Shown: in pieces, positions 1-6,423 of the stretch | How positions within the stretch are numbered: the first letter of the stretch is position 1 | Layout: the number at the start of each line of letters is the position of its first letter | Source: an uncultured Odoribacter sp. | GTDB lineage: Bacteria; Bacteroidota; Bacteroidia; Bacteroidales; Marinifilaceae | Length of the DNA: 30,954 bases | Reading direction: 5' to 3' | NCBI GenBank assembly: GCA_910578105.1 | Contig: CAJTPD010000014.1 | Coordinates: forward strand, 1-30,954 | Notes under the pieces: generated by a model | The model's database searches: none | Told to the model about the DNA's origin: nothing | The model's input: the letters and a program-made list of their open reading frames with translations, nothing else | Translations under genes and position numbers: made by a program

Positions 1-769
1 CTGCAATCTCAGAAAGCCGGTTTGCACCAGTCCCAATATAAGACATGATCGTTGAAGTCTTGACAATATCCTTGACATCATCCTGAAACAGTTTTATAGG
101 CTCTTCATAAAGAGTTCCATTTACAGAAAGTATATTGCGCCACAGGGCATCATCAAGCGAACTTCTGTTTTCCCTTAGTTCCCAATAACGCGGCACGCCT
201 CCCCAAACAGCATATTCTTCAATGGCATTCATCGCATTAAGATGCAAAGCCTCTTGAATATATGGCAAACGTATCGGTGCAAGCCTCATTATCTCATCAG
301 CACGCCCATATAGAGGTGCAGTAGAATCAAGGAACAACCCATACATCATATTTTGTGATGAACCGCAAAGCACAAGATTATACTTCAACTGCTTTTCATC
401 AACCAGTTTTTGCAGCACAGACGGCAGTTCAGAAGATTGCTCTACAAGATACGGAAACTCATCCAAACATAAAGTAAAACGCTTGTCTGTTCGATAATTG
501 ACCGCGCGAAACATAGATTCCCAATCCGGATATGTCAGTTTGTCGAAATCCGGGAACACTTGTGCTATTACTTTTGCAAGCAATACTCTCTGATGTTGCC
601 CTTCAGAACGGTCAGCAAGAAAGTAAACATCATTTTCAGACAACACCCTTTTAATGAGCGTTGACTTACCCAGCCGTCTGCGACCGTACATCACGACTAA
701 CGAGGATTTCTCTCTCGCAAGAGCATCTTTCAGTCGTGCTGCTTCATCTATTCTATCAACAAATTTCAT
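1..769 (-). CDS. AAA/archaeal-type ATPase (DUF234-type family), 3' end cut by window
   Basis: Partial protein of 256 residues running off the left edge. Near the N-terminus it has a P-loop (GRRRLGKST, about residues 29-37), followed by a hydrophobic Walker B strand ending in CLDEFPYL and then a CGSSQNMM segment like the sensor region of archaeal-type ATPases. This is the plan of the archaeal ATPase/DUF234 family common in Bacteroidales, whose cellular role is poorly known. The downstream DUF234-like nuclease-fold part, if present, lies outside the window. The start ATG at 769-767 is supported by a -33/-7 promoter about 23 bases upstream, so the gene is transcribed separately from the XRE gene behind it. 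Family assignment is confident; function is not known. Confidence 0.85.
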   Translation of the reverse strand, partial: MKFVDRIDEAARLKDALAREKSSLVVMYGRRRLGKSTLIKRVLSENDVYFLADRSEGQHQRVLLAKVIAQVFPDFDKLTYPDWESMFRAVNYRTDKRFTLCLDEFPYLVEQSSELPSVLQKLVDEKQLKYNLVLCGSSQNMMYGLFLDSTAPLYGRADEIMRLAPIRLPYIQEALHLNAMNAIEEYAVWGGVPRYWELRENRSSLDDALWRNILSVNGTLYEEPIKLFQDDVKDIVKTSTIMSYIGTGANRLSEIA

Positions 770-791
770 ACGCCTTATTTATTATGTAATG

Positions 792-822
792 CAAACATAA
801 TGTTTTTACAGCATAACACAAA
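792..822 (-). promoter_or_regulatory. Bacteroidetes-type promoter for the AAA ATPase gene
   Basis: Read on the minus strand, TTTG (822-819) is followed after 19 bases by TATGTTTG (799-792), matching the -33 and -7 boxes of the Bacteroidetes primary sigma factor. The gene start at 769 follows after about 22 bases. Confidence 0.7.
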
Positions 823-886
823 ATTTAAAACCATGTTTTTATCCCAACAGAACAAATTTCAACTTATGTATAGGAGAACATGCACT

Positions 887-1207
887 CTATACCTTTTTCG
901 AAGCTCGTTTCCTTGTCTTCAAACTCAAATCCTGCAAAGCTTTTCCCAGTTTGTCTTCTTTAGCCAGCCACAGAATATCATCGTCAAGCTGCAAGGCATA
1001 CAGCACTCGCAAGTAGATTCCGATTGCTACTGTCGGTACACCTTTCTCTATTCTAGACACTGTCAATGGAGAGCAAGTGGCACGTTCCGCCACTTGAGCT
1101 ACACTCAGATTCCTGCGCAAGCGAGCCAGTTTAATCTGTTCTCCCACAACGGACATCTTTTGTTCTAATTTTCGGGGCAACTTAGTCCCCATTGTATTCT
1201 TTGTCAT
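887..1207 (-). CDS. XRE-family helix-turn-helix protein, HipB-like, without a visible partner
   Basis: 106 residues. Residues about 20-75 form a Cro/C1-type helix-turn-helix: GEQIKLARLRRNLSVAQVAE, then the recognition helix CSPLTVSRIEKG. The tail is rich in Lys and Arg. As I recall, close relatives in Bacteroides sit directly upstream of HipA-family kinase toxins and act as the DNA-binding antitoxin/repressor. Here no hipA follows: the 117 bases to the next minus-strand gene contain only very short frames, and that gene has its own promoter. So this is either an orphan regulator or the surviving half of a toxin-antitoxin pair. The start at 1207 is preferred because a -7 box lies about 22 bases upstream; an inner Met six codons in (MGTKLPRK) is the alternative. 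DNA binding is confident, the HipB link is inference. Confidence 0.8.
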   Translation of the reverse strand: MTKNTMGTKLPRKLEQKMSVVGEQIKLARLRRNLSVAQVAERATCSPLTVSRIEKGVPTVAIGIYLRVLYALQLDDDILWLAKEDKLGKALQDLSLKTRKRASKKV

Positions 1208-1228
1208 ATTAACTCATCATATAATATA

Positions 1229-1236
1229 CAAAAATA
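1229..1236 (-). promoter_or_regulatory. -7 box for the XRE gene
   Basis: TATTTTTG on the minus strand (TAnnTTTG consensus), about 22 bases before the start at 1207. No convincing -33 box is seen. Confidence 0.5.
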
Positions 1237-1875
1237 CTACTTTTTATCTATTTAATGATGTATTATAGAAAAAATCGCAAGATTAGAAGATATGGTATTT
1301 AATCGGTTCTATATTTTTTCAAGTGAATAAATTGGATTCGTTACACTTTTTCCAACGAATTACTCACATTACACGACATTTTTTCAAGCGAATCACAGCG
1401 TAAATTACCAAAACCAACTTTACTTTATCTCCGTACTCATATATACGTTCATTAAAGTAAAGCTAACAGAGGGAAAATAGAGATGGCTTCGCCATGACTG
1501 AGTCAAATCAGACCTACAGACATTCTCTTTTGGCTGCGAAAAATAGAAATAACCTAAATTAAAAACAGAGCAAAACACAATTCCGACCAAGGCACAAAAT
1601 GATAACAAAAGCCAATCCGAAAATCCGTGAATCTGCCTTCCATTTTGCAGCCCGAATCGGCGAAATTATCCCTGATATGCCTTATCTTTGCGAAACGGAG
1701 ATTTAAGAGCAAAAGAGAGCTATTTTTATCTTTTTCCCTCCACTTAAAGACAAACGAAGGTTAAAAACGTTAAATCTTCGATTTTCAGCGAAAAAACAAG
1801 TAAATTTCTGAGGCTTCTATCTTTTAAACCATAAAGTATTGATAGTCAATTAGCATAATATGCTGCATCGGGAAG
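1237..1875. other. Gene-poor AT-rich stretch
   Basis: About 640 bases with no supportable gene; a 62-codon minus-strand frame (1420-1608) has no family resemblance and odd composition. A -7-like box TATCTTTG at 1683-1690 on the plus strand points towards the recombinase fragment and could be its former promoter. A short hairpin (ATGGC TTC GCCAT) lies near 1482-1494, and CGAAG/CTTCG arms flank an AT-rich core near 1755-1780. Confidence 0.5.
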
Positions 1876-2274
1876 TGTACTTTTGAGGAGATCGACATTG
1901 ATCTCTGCAACAAGTTCCGTGAGTACCTGTTGACGGCTAAGAAATTCAAGCGTAACGGACGCATCACACGAAACTCCGCATCGGGATACTGGTCTACATT
2001 CAGGGGACTTCTGAAAATCCTCTACCGTAACGGGCTGATCCGCACCAACGTCAACGACTTTCTCGAAAAGATCGAGACCGAGGACGTGGTCAAGGATTAT
2101 CTTTCAGTGGAAGAGCTCTACAAACTGGCCGAGACACCCTGCAAGAAGCCCCTGTTGAAGACTGCATCGCTCTTCTCGTGCATGACCAGCCTGCGCATCA
2201 GCGACATCCTCGCCCGCTGCTGGGAGGACATCGTGGACTATTCGGCCGGTGGCGGTGTCGCATCAGCTTTTTAA
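1876..2274 (+). pseudogene. Tyrosine recombinase (integrase) fragment, both ends missing
   Basis: The frame from about 1876 reads TFEEIDIDLCNKFREYL, continues into a basic linker, then DYLSVEELYKLAETPC and SCMTSLRISDILARCWEDI. This is the SAM-like core-binding domain plus the first strands of the catalytic domain of Bacteroidetes site-specific recombinases, with the first catalytic Arg context (LRISDIL). The normal N-terminal arm domain is absent because the frame meets a stop near 1840 with no matching sequence. The protein ends at 2274 shortly after the first catalytic motif, so the H-x-x-R and Tyr motifs are lost. The fragment is visibly GC-richer than its surroundings. A TTG at 1930 is the only in-frame start a gene finder would use. 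It cannot be an active recombinase; it is best read as the scar of a mobile element, 160 bases beyond the 3' end of tRNA-Ser. Confidence 0.8.
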
Positions 2275-2295
2275 TCCTATAAATAACTGATATGT

Positions 2296-2331
2296 AAAAG
2301 AAAGATTGGAGAAATTCAGTCTTTCTTTTTT
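2296..2331 (+). terminator. Intrinsic terminator behind the recombinase fragment
   Basis: AAAAGAAAGATTGGA pairs with TTCAGTCTTTCTTTT (15 pairs, two of them G-U) around a GAAA tetraloop, with the T run continuing to 2331. Because both arms are A- or T-rich at the base, it could also act on the minus strand. Confidence 0.75.
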
Positions 2332-2390
2332 ATTTATGGTAGAAATGGTATAGGTGCCAAAGTTTTTTACGTGGCTGAGATGAAATACCT

Positions 2391-2424
2391 AAAAAAGGTT
2401 ATAATCCTAAAGATTATAACCTTT
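2391..2424 (-). terminator. Intrinsic terminator of tRNA-Ser
   Basis: Perfect 13-base inverted repeat (AAAGGTTATAATC / GATTATAACCTTT) with a 5-base loop. Read on the minus strand the stem runs into six T residues, 8 bases after the tRNA 3' end. Confidence 0.85.
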
Positions 2425-2431
2425 ATAAGAG

Positions 2432-2519
2432 CGGAAAGAGGGGGATTCGAACCCCCGAAACCCTTTAGAGGTTTACACGCTTTCCAGGCGTGCCAGTTCA
2501 ACCACTCCTGCATCTTTCC
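2432..2519 (-). tRNA. tRNA-Ser(GGA)
   Basis: 88 bases on the minus strand. Acceptor arms GGAAAGA and TCTTTCC with discriminator G; anticodon stem-loop CACGC-CTGGAAA-GCGTG gives anticodon GGA; the long variable arm is typical of serine tRNAs; T-arm GGGGGTTCGAATCCCCC. CCA is not encoded. It reads Ser codons UCC/UCU. Confidence 0.97.
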
Positions 2520-2532
2520 ATTTGCAGTGGTG

Positions 2533-2540
2533 CAAAGGTA
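2533..2540 (-). promoter_or_regulatory. -7 box for tRNA-Ser
   Basis: TACCTTTG on the minus strand, 13 bases before the mature 5' end of the tRNA. It is divergent from the DUF5063 promoter about 50 bases away. Confidence 0.65.
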
Positions 2541-2592
2541 AAAAATATATTTTATTTATTATGAATCCAGATATGATTTTTTTTAAACTTCG

Positions 2593-2600
2593 TATCTTTG
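2593..2600 (+). promoter_or_regulatory. -7 box for the DUF5063-exonuclease operon
   Basis: TATCTTTG, 22 bases upstream of the ATG at 2623. No clear -33 box; the upstream sequence is T-rich. Confidence 0.6.
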
Positions 2601-2622
2601 CATTTAGAATTAAAAAGCAAAA

Positions 2623-3156
2623 ATGATGGAAGATTTTCAACATGTTGGTTACAGTAAAGAAGTGATTGAATTTGTGGCGGTTGTTAAAGAATTTTGTGAT
2701 TTTGTAGAAACGGTTCCGCAGATGCGTCGAAAAGATTTTGTGCAACGTTTACAAAAATTTATTCCGTTGATTTACCTGAAAGGTGCCCTTTTGCCAGAGA
2801 GTGATGTGGAAGAGGAGGGTTTGACGGAGGATTTTGTTACAGAAGAACAGTATAATTTTTTGTATAGCGAGGTACATCGGTTGTTGGGGGAATACGATGA
2901 ATATCTGGAGGTCTTTGATGATAATATGCAATACAGTGAGACACCTATTGTTCATTCTATTGCTGAAAAAGTTTGTGATATTTACCAGGATTTGAAAAAT
3001 TTTATTTCTTCTTTCCGTTGCGGTATTCCGGAAGTGATAGGGGAAGCTTTGTGGCAGTTGAATAATAATTTTGAGTTATATTGGGGGAAGGCTTGTACTG
3101 AAGTGTTGCGTGCCGTTCATTATGTAGTATTTCAGGTTAAGGATGATGAGATATAA
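2623..3156 (+). CDS. DUF5063 domain-containing protein
   Basis: 177 residues, acidic, soluble, mostly helical; no signal peptide or membrane segment. The whole protein looks like the DUF5063 family, which is found almost only in Bacteroidetes and has no assigned function. Two adjacent ATG codons (2623, 2626) are possible starts. The next gene begins 12 bases after the stop, and in many Bacteroidales, as I recall, this family is likewise followed by the RNase D-like exonuclease seen here. The pairing suggests a shared nucleic-acid-related role, but nothing in this sequence shows a catalytic site. Identification is from overall resemblance. Confidence 0.75.
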   Translation: MMEDFQHVGYSKEVIEFVAVVKEFCDFVETVPQMRRKDFVQRLQKFIPLIYLKGALLPESDVEEEGLTEDFVTEEQYNFLYSEVHRLLGEYDEYLEVFDDNMQYSETPIVHSIAEKVCDIYQDLKNFISSFRCGIPEVIGEALWQLNNNFELYWGKACTEVLRAVHYVVFQVKDDEI

Positions 3157-3168
3157 GAAGAAGTTATA

Positions 3169-3750
3169 ATGATGGATTTAAAGAGGAATATAAGTAAGGA
3201 AGAAATAGGACATTTGCCTCCGTTTGTTTTTTCGGGCGAAGTTGTTGTTGTTGAAGATGCATCTGAAGCTGAGCGGATTGCGGAGTTTTTACAAGAGTGT
3301 CCTTATTTGGGATTTGACACAGAAACTCGCCCGGCTTTTCGTAAGGGTGAGAGTTATCGGGTGGGGTTATTGCAATTGGCAAGTTTGGAACGTGTGTACT
3401 TGTTTCGACTGAACAAATGTGGTTGGGGGGTGGCTTTGCGGAATTTGCTCAGTGATCCCAAGGTAATTAAAATCGGAGTAGGGATTCGGGATGATTTGAG
3501 AAATTTAAAAAAATTGGGGGATTTTGCTCCTGCCTCTTTTGTGGATTTACAGGAATATGTTATTCGGTTTGGGATAGAAGATAAATCTTTTTCGAAGTTA
3601 ATGGCTATTATTTTTCGTGTCAGGATATCGAAACGGCAACGTACATCTAACTGGGAAGCACCTGTTTTGAATGAAGGACAGATACGTTATGCAGCTACGG
3701 ATGCCTGGGGAGCTTTAAAGATGTATTTAAGGCTTTCTGTTGGGGATTAA
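3169..3750 (+). CDS. 3'-5' exonuclease, DEDDy / RNase D-like
   Basis: 193 residues, a single-domain 3'-5' exonuclease (PF01612 type). The metal-binding and catalytic set is visible: D50 and E52 in GFDTET, D108/D109 in GIRDDL, and Y174 with D178 in RYAATDAW, which defines the DEDDy subgroup. There is no HRDC domain, so it is shorter than true RNase D and closer to the stand-alone nucleases of Bacteroidetes. Substrate (RNA or DNA 3' ends) cannot be told from sequence. It is co-directional with DUF5063 (12-base gap). Its stop codon overlaps by four bases the stop of the opposing histidine kinase gene, so no terminator separates the two transcripts. Confidence 0.88.
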   Translation: MMDLKRNISKEEIGHLPPFVFSGEVVVVEDASEAERIAEFLQECPYLGFDTETRPAFRKGESYRVGLLQLASLERVYLFRLNKCGWGVALRNLLSDPKVIKIGVGIRDDLRNLKKLGDFAPASFVDLQEYVIRFGIEDKSFSKLMAIIFRVRISKRQRTSNWEAPVLNEGQIRYAATDAWGALKMYLRLSVGD

Positions 3751-4862
3751 GATTTTGTTGGCGGGTTGGAGAGGGTGAAAAAAAATGTTGTTCCGATTCC
3801 TTCCTGGGAAGAAAACCACAATTTTCCTTTGTTTAATTTTATAAAATCCTGACTCAGAGTCAGGCCTAGACCGCTTCCTTTTTCGTTCCGGGTTCCGTAG
3901 GTGGTGATATATTCGTTGGGTTTCAGTAATTTTTTCTGATCTTTTTTTGAGATACCTTTCCCATTATCTTTTACGCTAATTAGAATACATTTTGGAAGAG
4001 AAGTGGCTGAGATATCGATTTGTCCTCCGGGATAGGTGAATTTTATGGCATTTGAAATTAAATTACGCAGTACGGTTTTAATCATATCTTCATCTGCGTA
4101 GACTGTAATATGTTCTGTTGCGTGATTGTGTATAGTGATGTCTTTGTTGGAGGCACTTGTGTGGAATAAGGATATGACCTGGCGTATAATGATATTGATA
4201 TTAAAAGTGGTGGCATATACTTTTGTTTTTCCACTCTGATTTCGTGTCCATCGGAGTAAATTTTCCAGCAAATTAAACGCTTCTTCTGTCGTTTCATTAA
4301 TGATTCTGAATAATTTCACTATTGCCGGGTCTTTTATTTTGTGAATTTGATTCTCTATTGATGAATTAACCATTTTAATGGTACTGATGGGAGTCCTTAA
4401 ATCATGTGCAATGATAGAGTATAATTTATCCCGGGCTTCCAGGGTTTGTTTTAGTTTTGTATTTTGCCTGCGGAGGGCATGTTGAAGCAATAACTGATGT
4501 TGAATGCGGATGATTAATTCTTGCGGATGATAAGGTTTTATGATAAAATCGATATCATCATAATTCAGACAACTTGGAAAATTATTTTCGTCCGGGAGGG
4601 GAGATAATATCAGAACCGGAATCCGGAAGGTGTTTTTGTTGTTTTTAAATTCCCGGATAATTTGGTTTTTGTGTTGGGTGTAGTTGTCGGTGTCAATTAT
4701 AATTAAATCAGGGGGTGTAGACTCAGCAATTTGTGTTGCTTTTTGATAGCAAGCTTGGAGGGTATGAAAATTTGCTTTCCGGAGGACGTCAGGAGCCGAT
4801 TCGGTTTCAGAGGATAAAAGGGGTATATATAGGAGTGTATATGTACTATTATTTGTCGGCAT
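3747..4862 (-). CDS. Histidine kinase with N-terminal degenerate receiver domain
   Basis: 371 residues, no membrane segment. Residues 1-120 fold like a response-regulator receiver: D57 (LIIIDTD), S87 (LILS) and K109 (IIKPY) occupy the usual phosphoacceptor, Ser/Thr and Lys positions, but the acidic pair that binds Mg2+ at the end of strand 1 is replaced by LLYIPLLSS. A short coiled linker leads to a HisKA domain with H153 in the box AHDLRTP, then HATPase_c with N box NLISNAIKF (267-275), G1 DNGKGIS (299-305) and G2 GSGLGL (329-334). It is therefore a catalytically plausible soluble kinase with a receiver-like input domain. It is the second gene of an operon with the GAF protein (8-base gap). 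No separate DNA-binding response regulator lies nearby, so the output is unknown. Confidence 0.9.
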   Translation of the reverse strand: MPTNNSTYTLLYIPLLSSETESAPDVLRKANFHTLQACYQKATQIAESTPPDLIIIDTDNYTQHKNQIIREFKNNKNTFRIPVLILSPLPDENNFPSCLNYDDIDFIIKPYHPQELIIRIQHQLLLQHALRRQNTKLKQTLEARDKLYSIIAHDLRTPISTIKMVNSSIENQIHKIKDPAIVKLFRIINETTEEAFNLLENLLRWTRNQSGKTKVYATTFNINIIIRQVISLFHTSASNKDITIHNHATEHITVYADEDMIKTVLRNLISNAIKFTYPGGQIDISATSLPKCILISVKDNGKGISKKDQKKLLKPNEYITTYGTRNEKGSGLGLTLSQDFIKLNKGKLWFSSQEGIGTTFFFTLSNPPTKS

Positions 4863-4870
4863 GAGAGAAT

Positions 4871-5605
4871 CTATTTTTCAACCAGAGACTGACATATTTT
4901 GTCCAGATTTGAGATATGTTGTTCTATTTCTGTTAATTCCGGAATACCTGGGTTGTTTTTTTTCATTTTTTCCCAGGTGGGAGAAAGTTCTATCTGTATA
5001 TTTTTCAGACGGTTGTATTGTAATAAGAAAGAAGTTTTTTGTTCATGGTATTTTTTGAGATGAAATAACAGGCGGTGAATTAACATATAATTATTCAGGC
5101 GAGTAGCCACAACAGAGGATAGCTGGCATAGGGTTTGAATTTCTTCGGCAGACCAGTCGTGGGCGTAATTACATTGTAAGAATGAGATAAAGGCCAGATT
5201 TGCTCCTGATTCGAATAAGGGTAATAGTAACATTTGCTGGCAGTTTTGCTCTTTTAATAAGGTGTGTATTTCTGGGTTTGCAAGGTCTTTGTCCCGGATA
5301 ATAATGTGATTCTGGGTACAAAGCTGCTTTTCCAGTGTTGGATTATAAAATATGTGTGCATGTTTCCATTTATCCGGAGTCGGACCAGCTTCTTTGTTAC
5401 ACCATTCATAGGTAATAGTGAAGGTCATGTTGTTATGGATTTCGATAATAAAAACCCTGTCATGTTTGCTGAATTCCCCTATTGATTTTAAAGCTGAGTT
5501 AATATTACGTGGGAAATGGCGATAGGAAGATAATGAAGTATTTAAATGTAATAATAGTTTAGAGAAAACATCGTTGGTAAAACGTGTGTTATTATCTGTT
5601 TGCAT
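4871..5605 (-). CDS. GAF-domain protein
   Basis: 244 residues, soluble. Residues about 15-175 have the GAF pattern: a helix, then the strand DRVFIIEIHNN, the WCNKEAG turn, and the core strand MLLLPLFESGANLAFISFLQC, closing with a helix after WSAEEIQTL. The C-terminal 60-70 residues are helical, probably a coiled coil (LIHRLLFHLKKYHEQKTSFL). GAF domains bind small molecules or signal through dimerisation; no cysteine or other chromophore ligand can be assigned here. It is directly upstream of the histidine kinase and probably supplies its signal, replacing a sensor domain within the kinase. A near-consensus -7 box (TATTTTCG, minus strand, 5669-5662) lies 57 bases upstream of the start. Confidence 0.8.
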   Translation of the reverse strand: MQTDNNTRFTNDVFSKLLLHLNTSLSSYRHFPRNINSALKSIGEFSKHDRVFIIEIHNNMTFTITYEWCNKEAGPTPDKWKHAHIFYNPTLEKQLCTQNHIIIRDKDLANPEIHTLLKEQNCQQMLLLPLFESGANLAFISFLQCNYAHDWSAEEIQTLCQLSSVVATRLNNYMLIHRLLFHLKKYHEQKTSFLLQYNRLKNIQIELSPTWEKMKKNNPGIPELTEIEQHISNLDKICQSLVEK

Positions 5606-5800
5606 AGTATTGTTAGGTTAAATTTTGGTCTGGTTTATATAATTTAACTGAGTATTTATATCGAAAATATGTTTTTGAGGTTGCATTCTGAATCACATTT
5701 AACTTTTTGCTTTGGGTTTGATTTTGATAGATTTAATCTATTGATTATAAGGTGCTTTTTGCGTTATATAAATATTTTTTGATAAAAAGTACTCCAAATC

Positions 5801-5831
5801 TTTGGTAACAATATGTTTTTTTGTACTTTTG
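5801..5831 (+). promoter_or_regulatory. Promoter of SRP RNA
   Basis: TTTG (5801-5804), 19-base spacer, TACTTTTG (5824-5831): a full Bacteroidetes -33/-7 promoter. Transcription would start within a few bases of the SRP RNA 5' end and may continue into the tRNAs. Confidence 0.8.
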
Positions 5832-5835
5832 TGCC

Positions 5836-5934
5836 CGGGTAAGTCCTATGCGACCAGCTCCTGCAGAATCTCCCCAGGATCGGAAGGTAGCAAGGATATG
5901 TGGTTGTAGCGGTGCGACATAGTCAGCTTACCCG
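5836..5934 (+). ncRNA. ffs: Signal recognition particle RNA (4.5S type)
   Basis: About 99 bases. The ends pair (CGGGTAAG with CTTACCCG), giving a single long hairpin whose apical part carries the conserved SRP domain IV sequence CAGGATCGGAAGGTAGCAAGG, including the GGAA tetraloop and the asymmetric loop bound by Ffh. This is the small bacterial SRP RNA that acts with Ffh in targeting membrane proteins. It starts just after a strong promoter and is followed 12 bases later by tRNA-Thr. Exact ends are inferred from the terminal pairing. Confidence 0.92.
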
Positions 5935-5946
5935 TTTAAGAAAAAT

Positions 5947-6020
5947 GCCTCTTTAGCTCAGTTGGCCAGAGCACGTGATTTGTAATCTCGGGGTCGTTGG
6001 TTCGAATCCGACAAGAGGCT
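5947..6020 (+). tRNA. tRNA-Thr(TGT)
   Basis: 74 bases. Acceptor arms GCCTCTT/AAGAGGC, discriminator T, anticodon loop TTTGTAA giving TGT, T-arm GTTGGTTCGAATCCGAC. It reads Thr ACA and wobble codons. CCA not encoded. Confidence 0.97.
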
Positions 6021-6034
6021 CAAAATTGGGAAAT

Positions 6035-6106
<72 letters not shown>

Positions 6107-6113
6107 CGGTTGA

Positions 6114-6135
6114 AGTCTGCTTTAGCAGGCTTTTT
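6114..6135 (+). terminator. Terminator-like hairpin inside the tRNA cluster
   Basis: AGTCTGC TTTA GCAGGCT (7 pairs, one G-U) followed by a T run to 6135, between tRNA-Thr(GGT) and tRNA-Glu. It would partly or fully separate the Glu tRNA from the SRP/Thr transcript. Confidence 0.6.
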
Positions 6136-6146
6136 AGTTGGTCTAT

Positions 6147-6218
6147 GGCGCTATCGTCTAGGGGTTAGGACGTAAGATTCTCATTCTTAAAACAGGGGTT
6201 CGATTCCCCTTAGCGCTA
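6147..6218 (+). tRNA. tRNA-Glu(CTC)
   Basis: 72 bases. The D-arm start GTCTAGGGG and T-arm AGGGGTTCGATTCCCCT are typical of glutamate tRNAs. Anticodon stem TAAGA/TCTTA encloses loop TTCTCAT, giving CTC, which reads GAG. Acceptor arms GGCGCTA/TAGCGCT leave a G-U first pair; discriminator A. This is a second, GAG-specific Glu tRNA rather than the usual TTC species. Confidence 0.9.
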
Positions 6219-6360
6219 CACTGAAGATTTTGCTTAAAGATTCTTTTCAGATTTGGGAGTAGGTTTTCAAATTTCTGGTAAATAAAGACCAATTTTAATT
6301 TAAGATTTTTCTGTCCCCCCTTTTTTTTATTTTCTTTTTATGGTTTTAAAGACATTTTAT

Positions 6361-6383
6361 TACCTTTGTGCTATCGATTGTGC
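6361..6383 (+). promoter_or_regulatory. Promoter with LacI-type operator for the IdnO/KduD-like gene
   Basis: The -7 box TACCTTTG (6361-6368) is followed at once by TGCTATCGATTGTGC (6369-6383), a CpG-centred near-palindrome of the LacI-family kind. The operator centre is 7 bases past the -7 box, over the expected transcription start, so a bound repressor would block initiation. The same box plus operator arrangement occurs before the lacI gene at 12514-12535. This promoter lies inside a longer possible frame starting at 6340 and so rules that start out. Confidence 0.75.
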
Positions 6384-6423
6384 TGTTTATAAATTTGATG
6401 TTTTTATATATAAAATTCAGAAT

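Noticed and set aside
1420..1608. 62-codon minus-strand frame in the left spacer
   Set aside because: No family resemblance, no promoter in front, and composition like random AT-rich sequence.
1229..1875. CRISPR array or tandem repeats in the AT-rich left spacer
   Set aside because: Similar words (CGAA, TTTTTC) recur but with no regular spacing or constant repeat unit.
2473..2745. 90-codon minus-strand frame
   Set aside because: It runs across the tRNA-Ser gene and is antisense to the DUF5063 gene.
6340..6423. A 28-codon N-terminal extension of the IdnO/KduD-like dehydrogenase
   Set aside because: The -7 box and operator lie inside it, and the residues (MVLKTFYYLCAID...) do not match the family, which starts near MVNFSLEGK.
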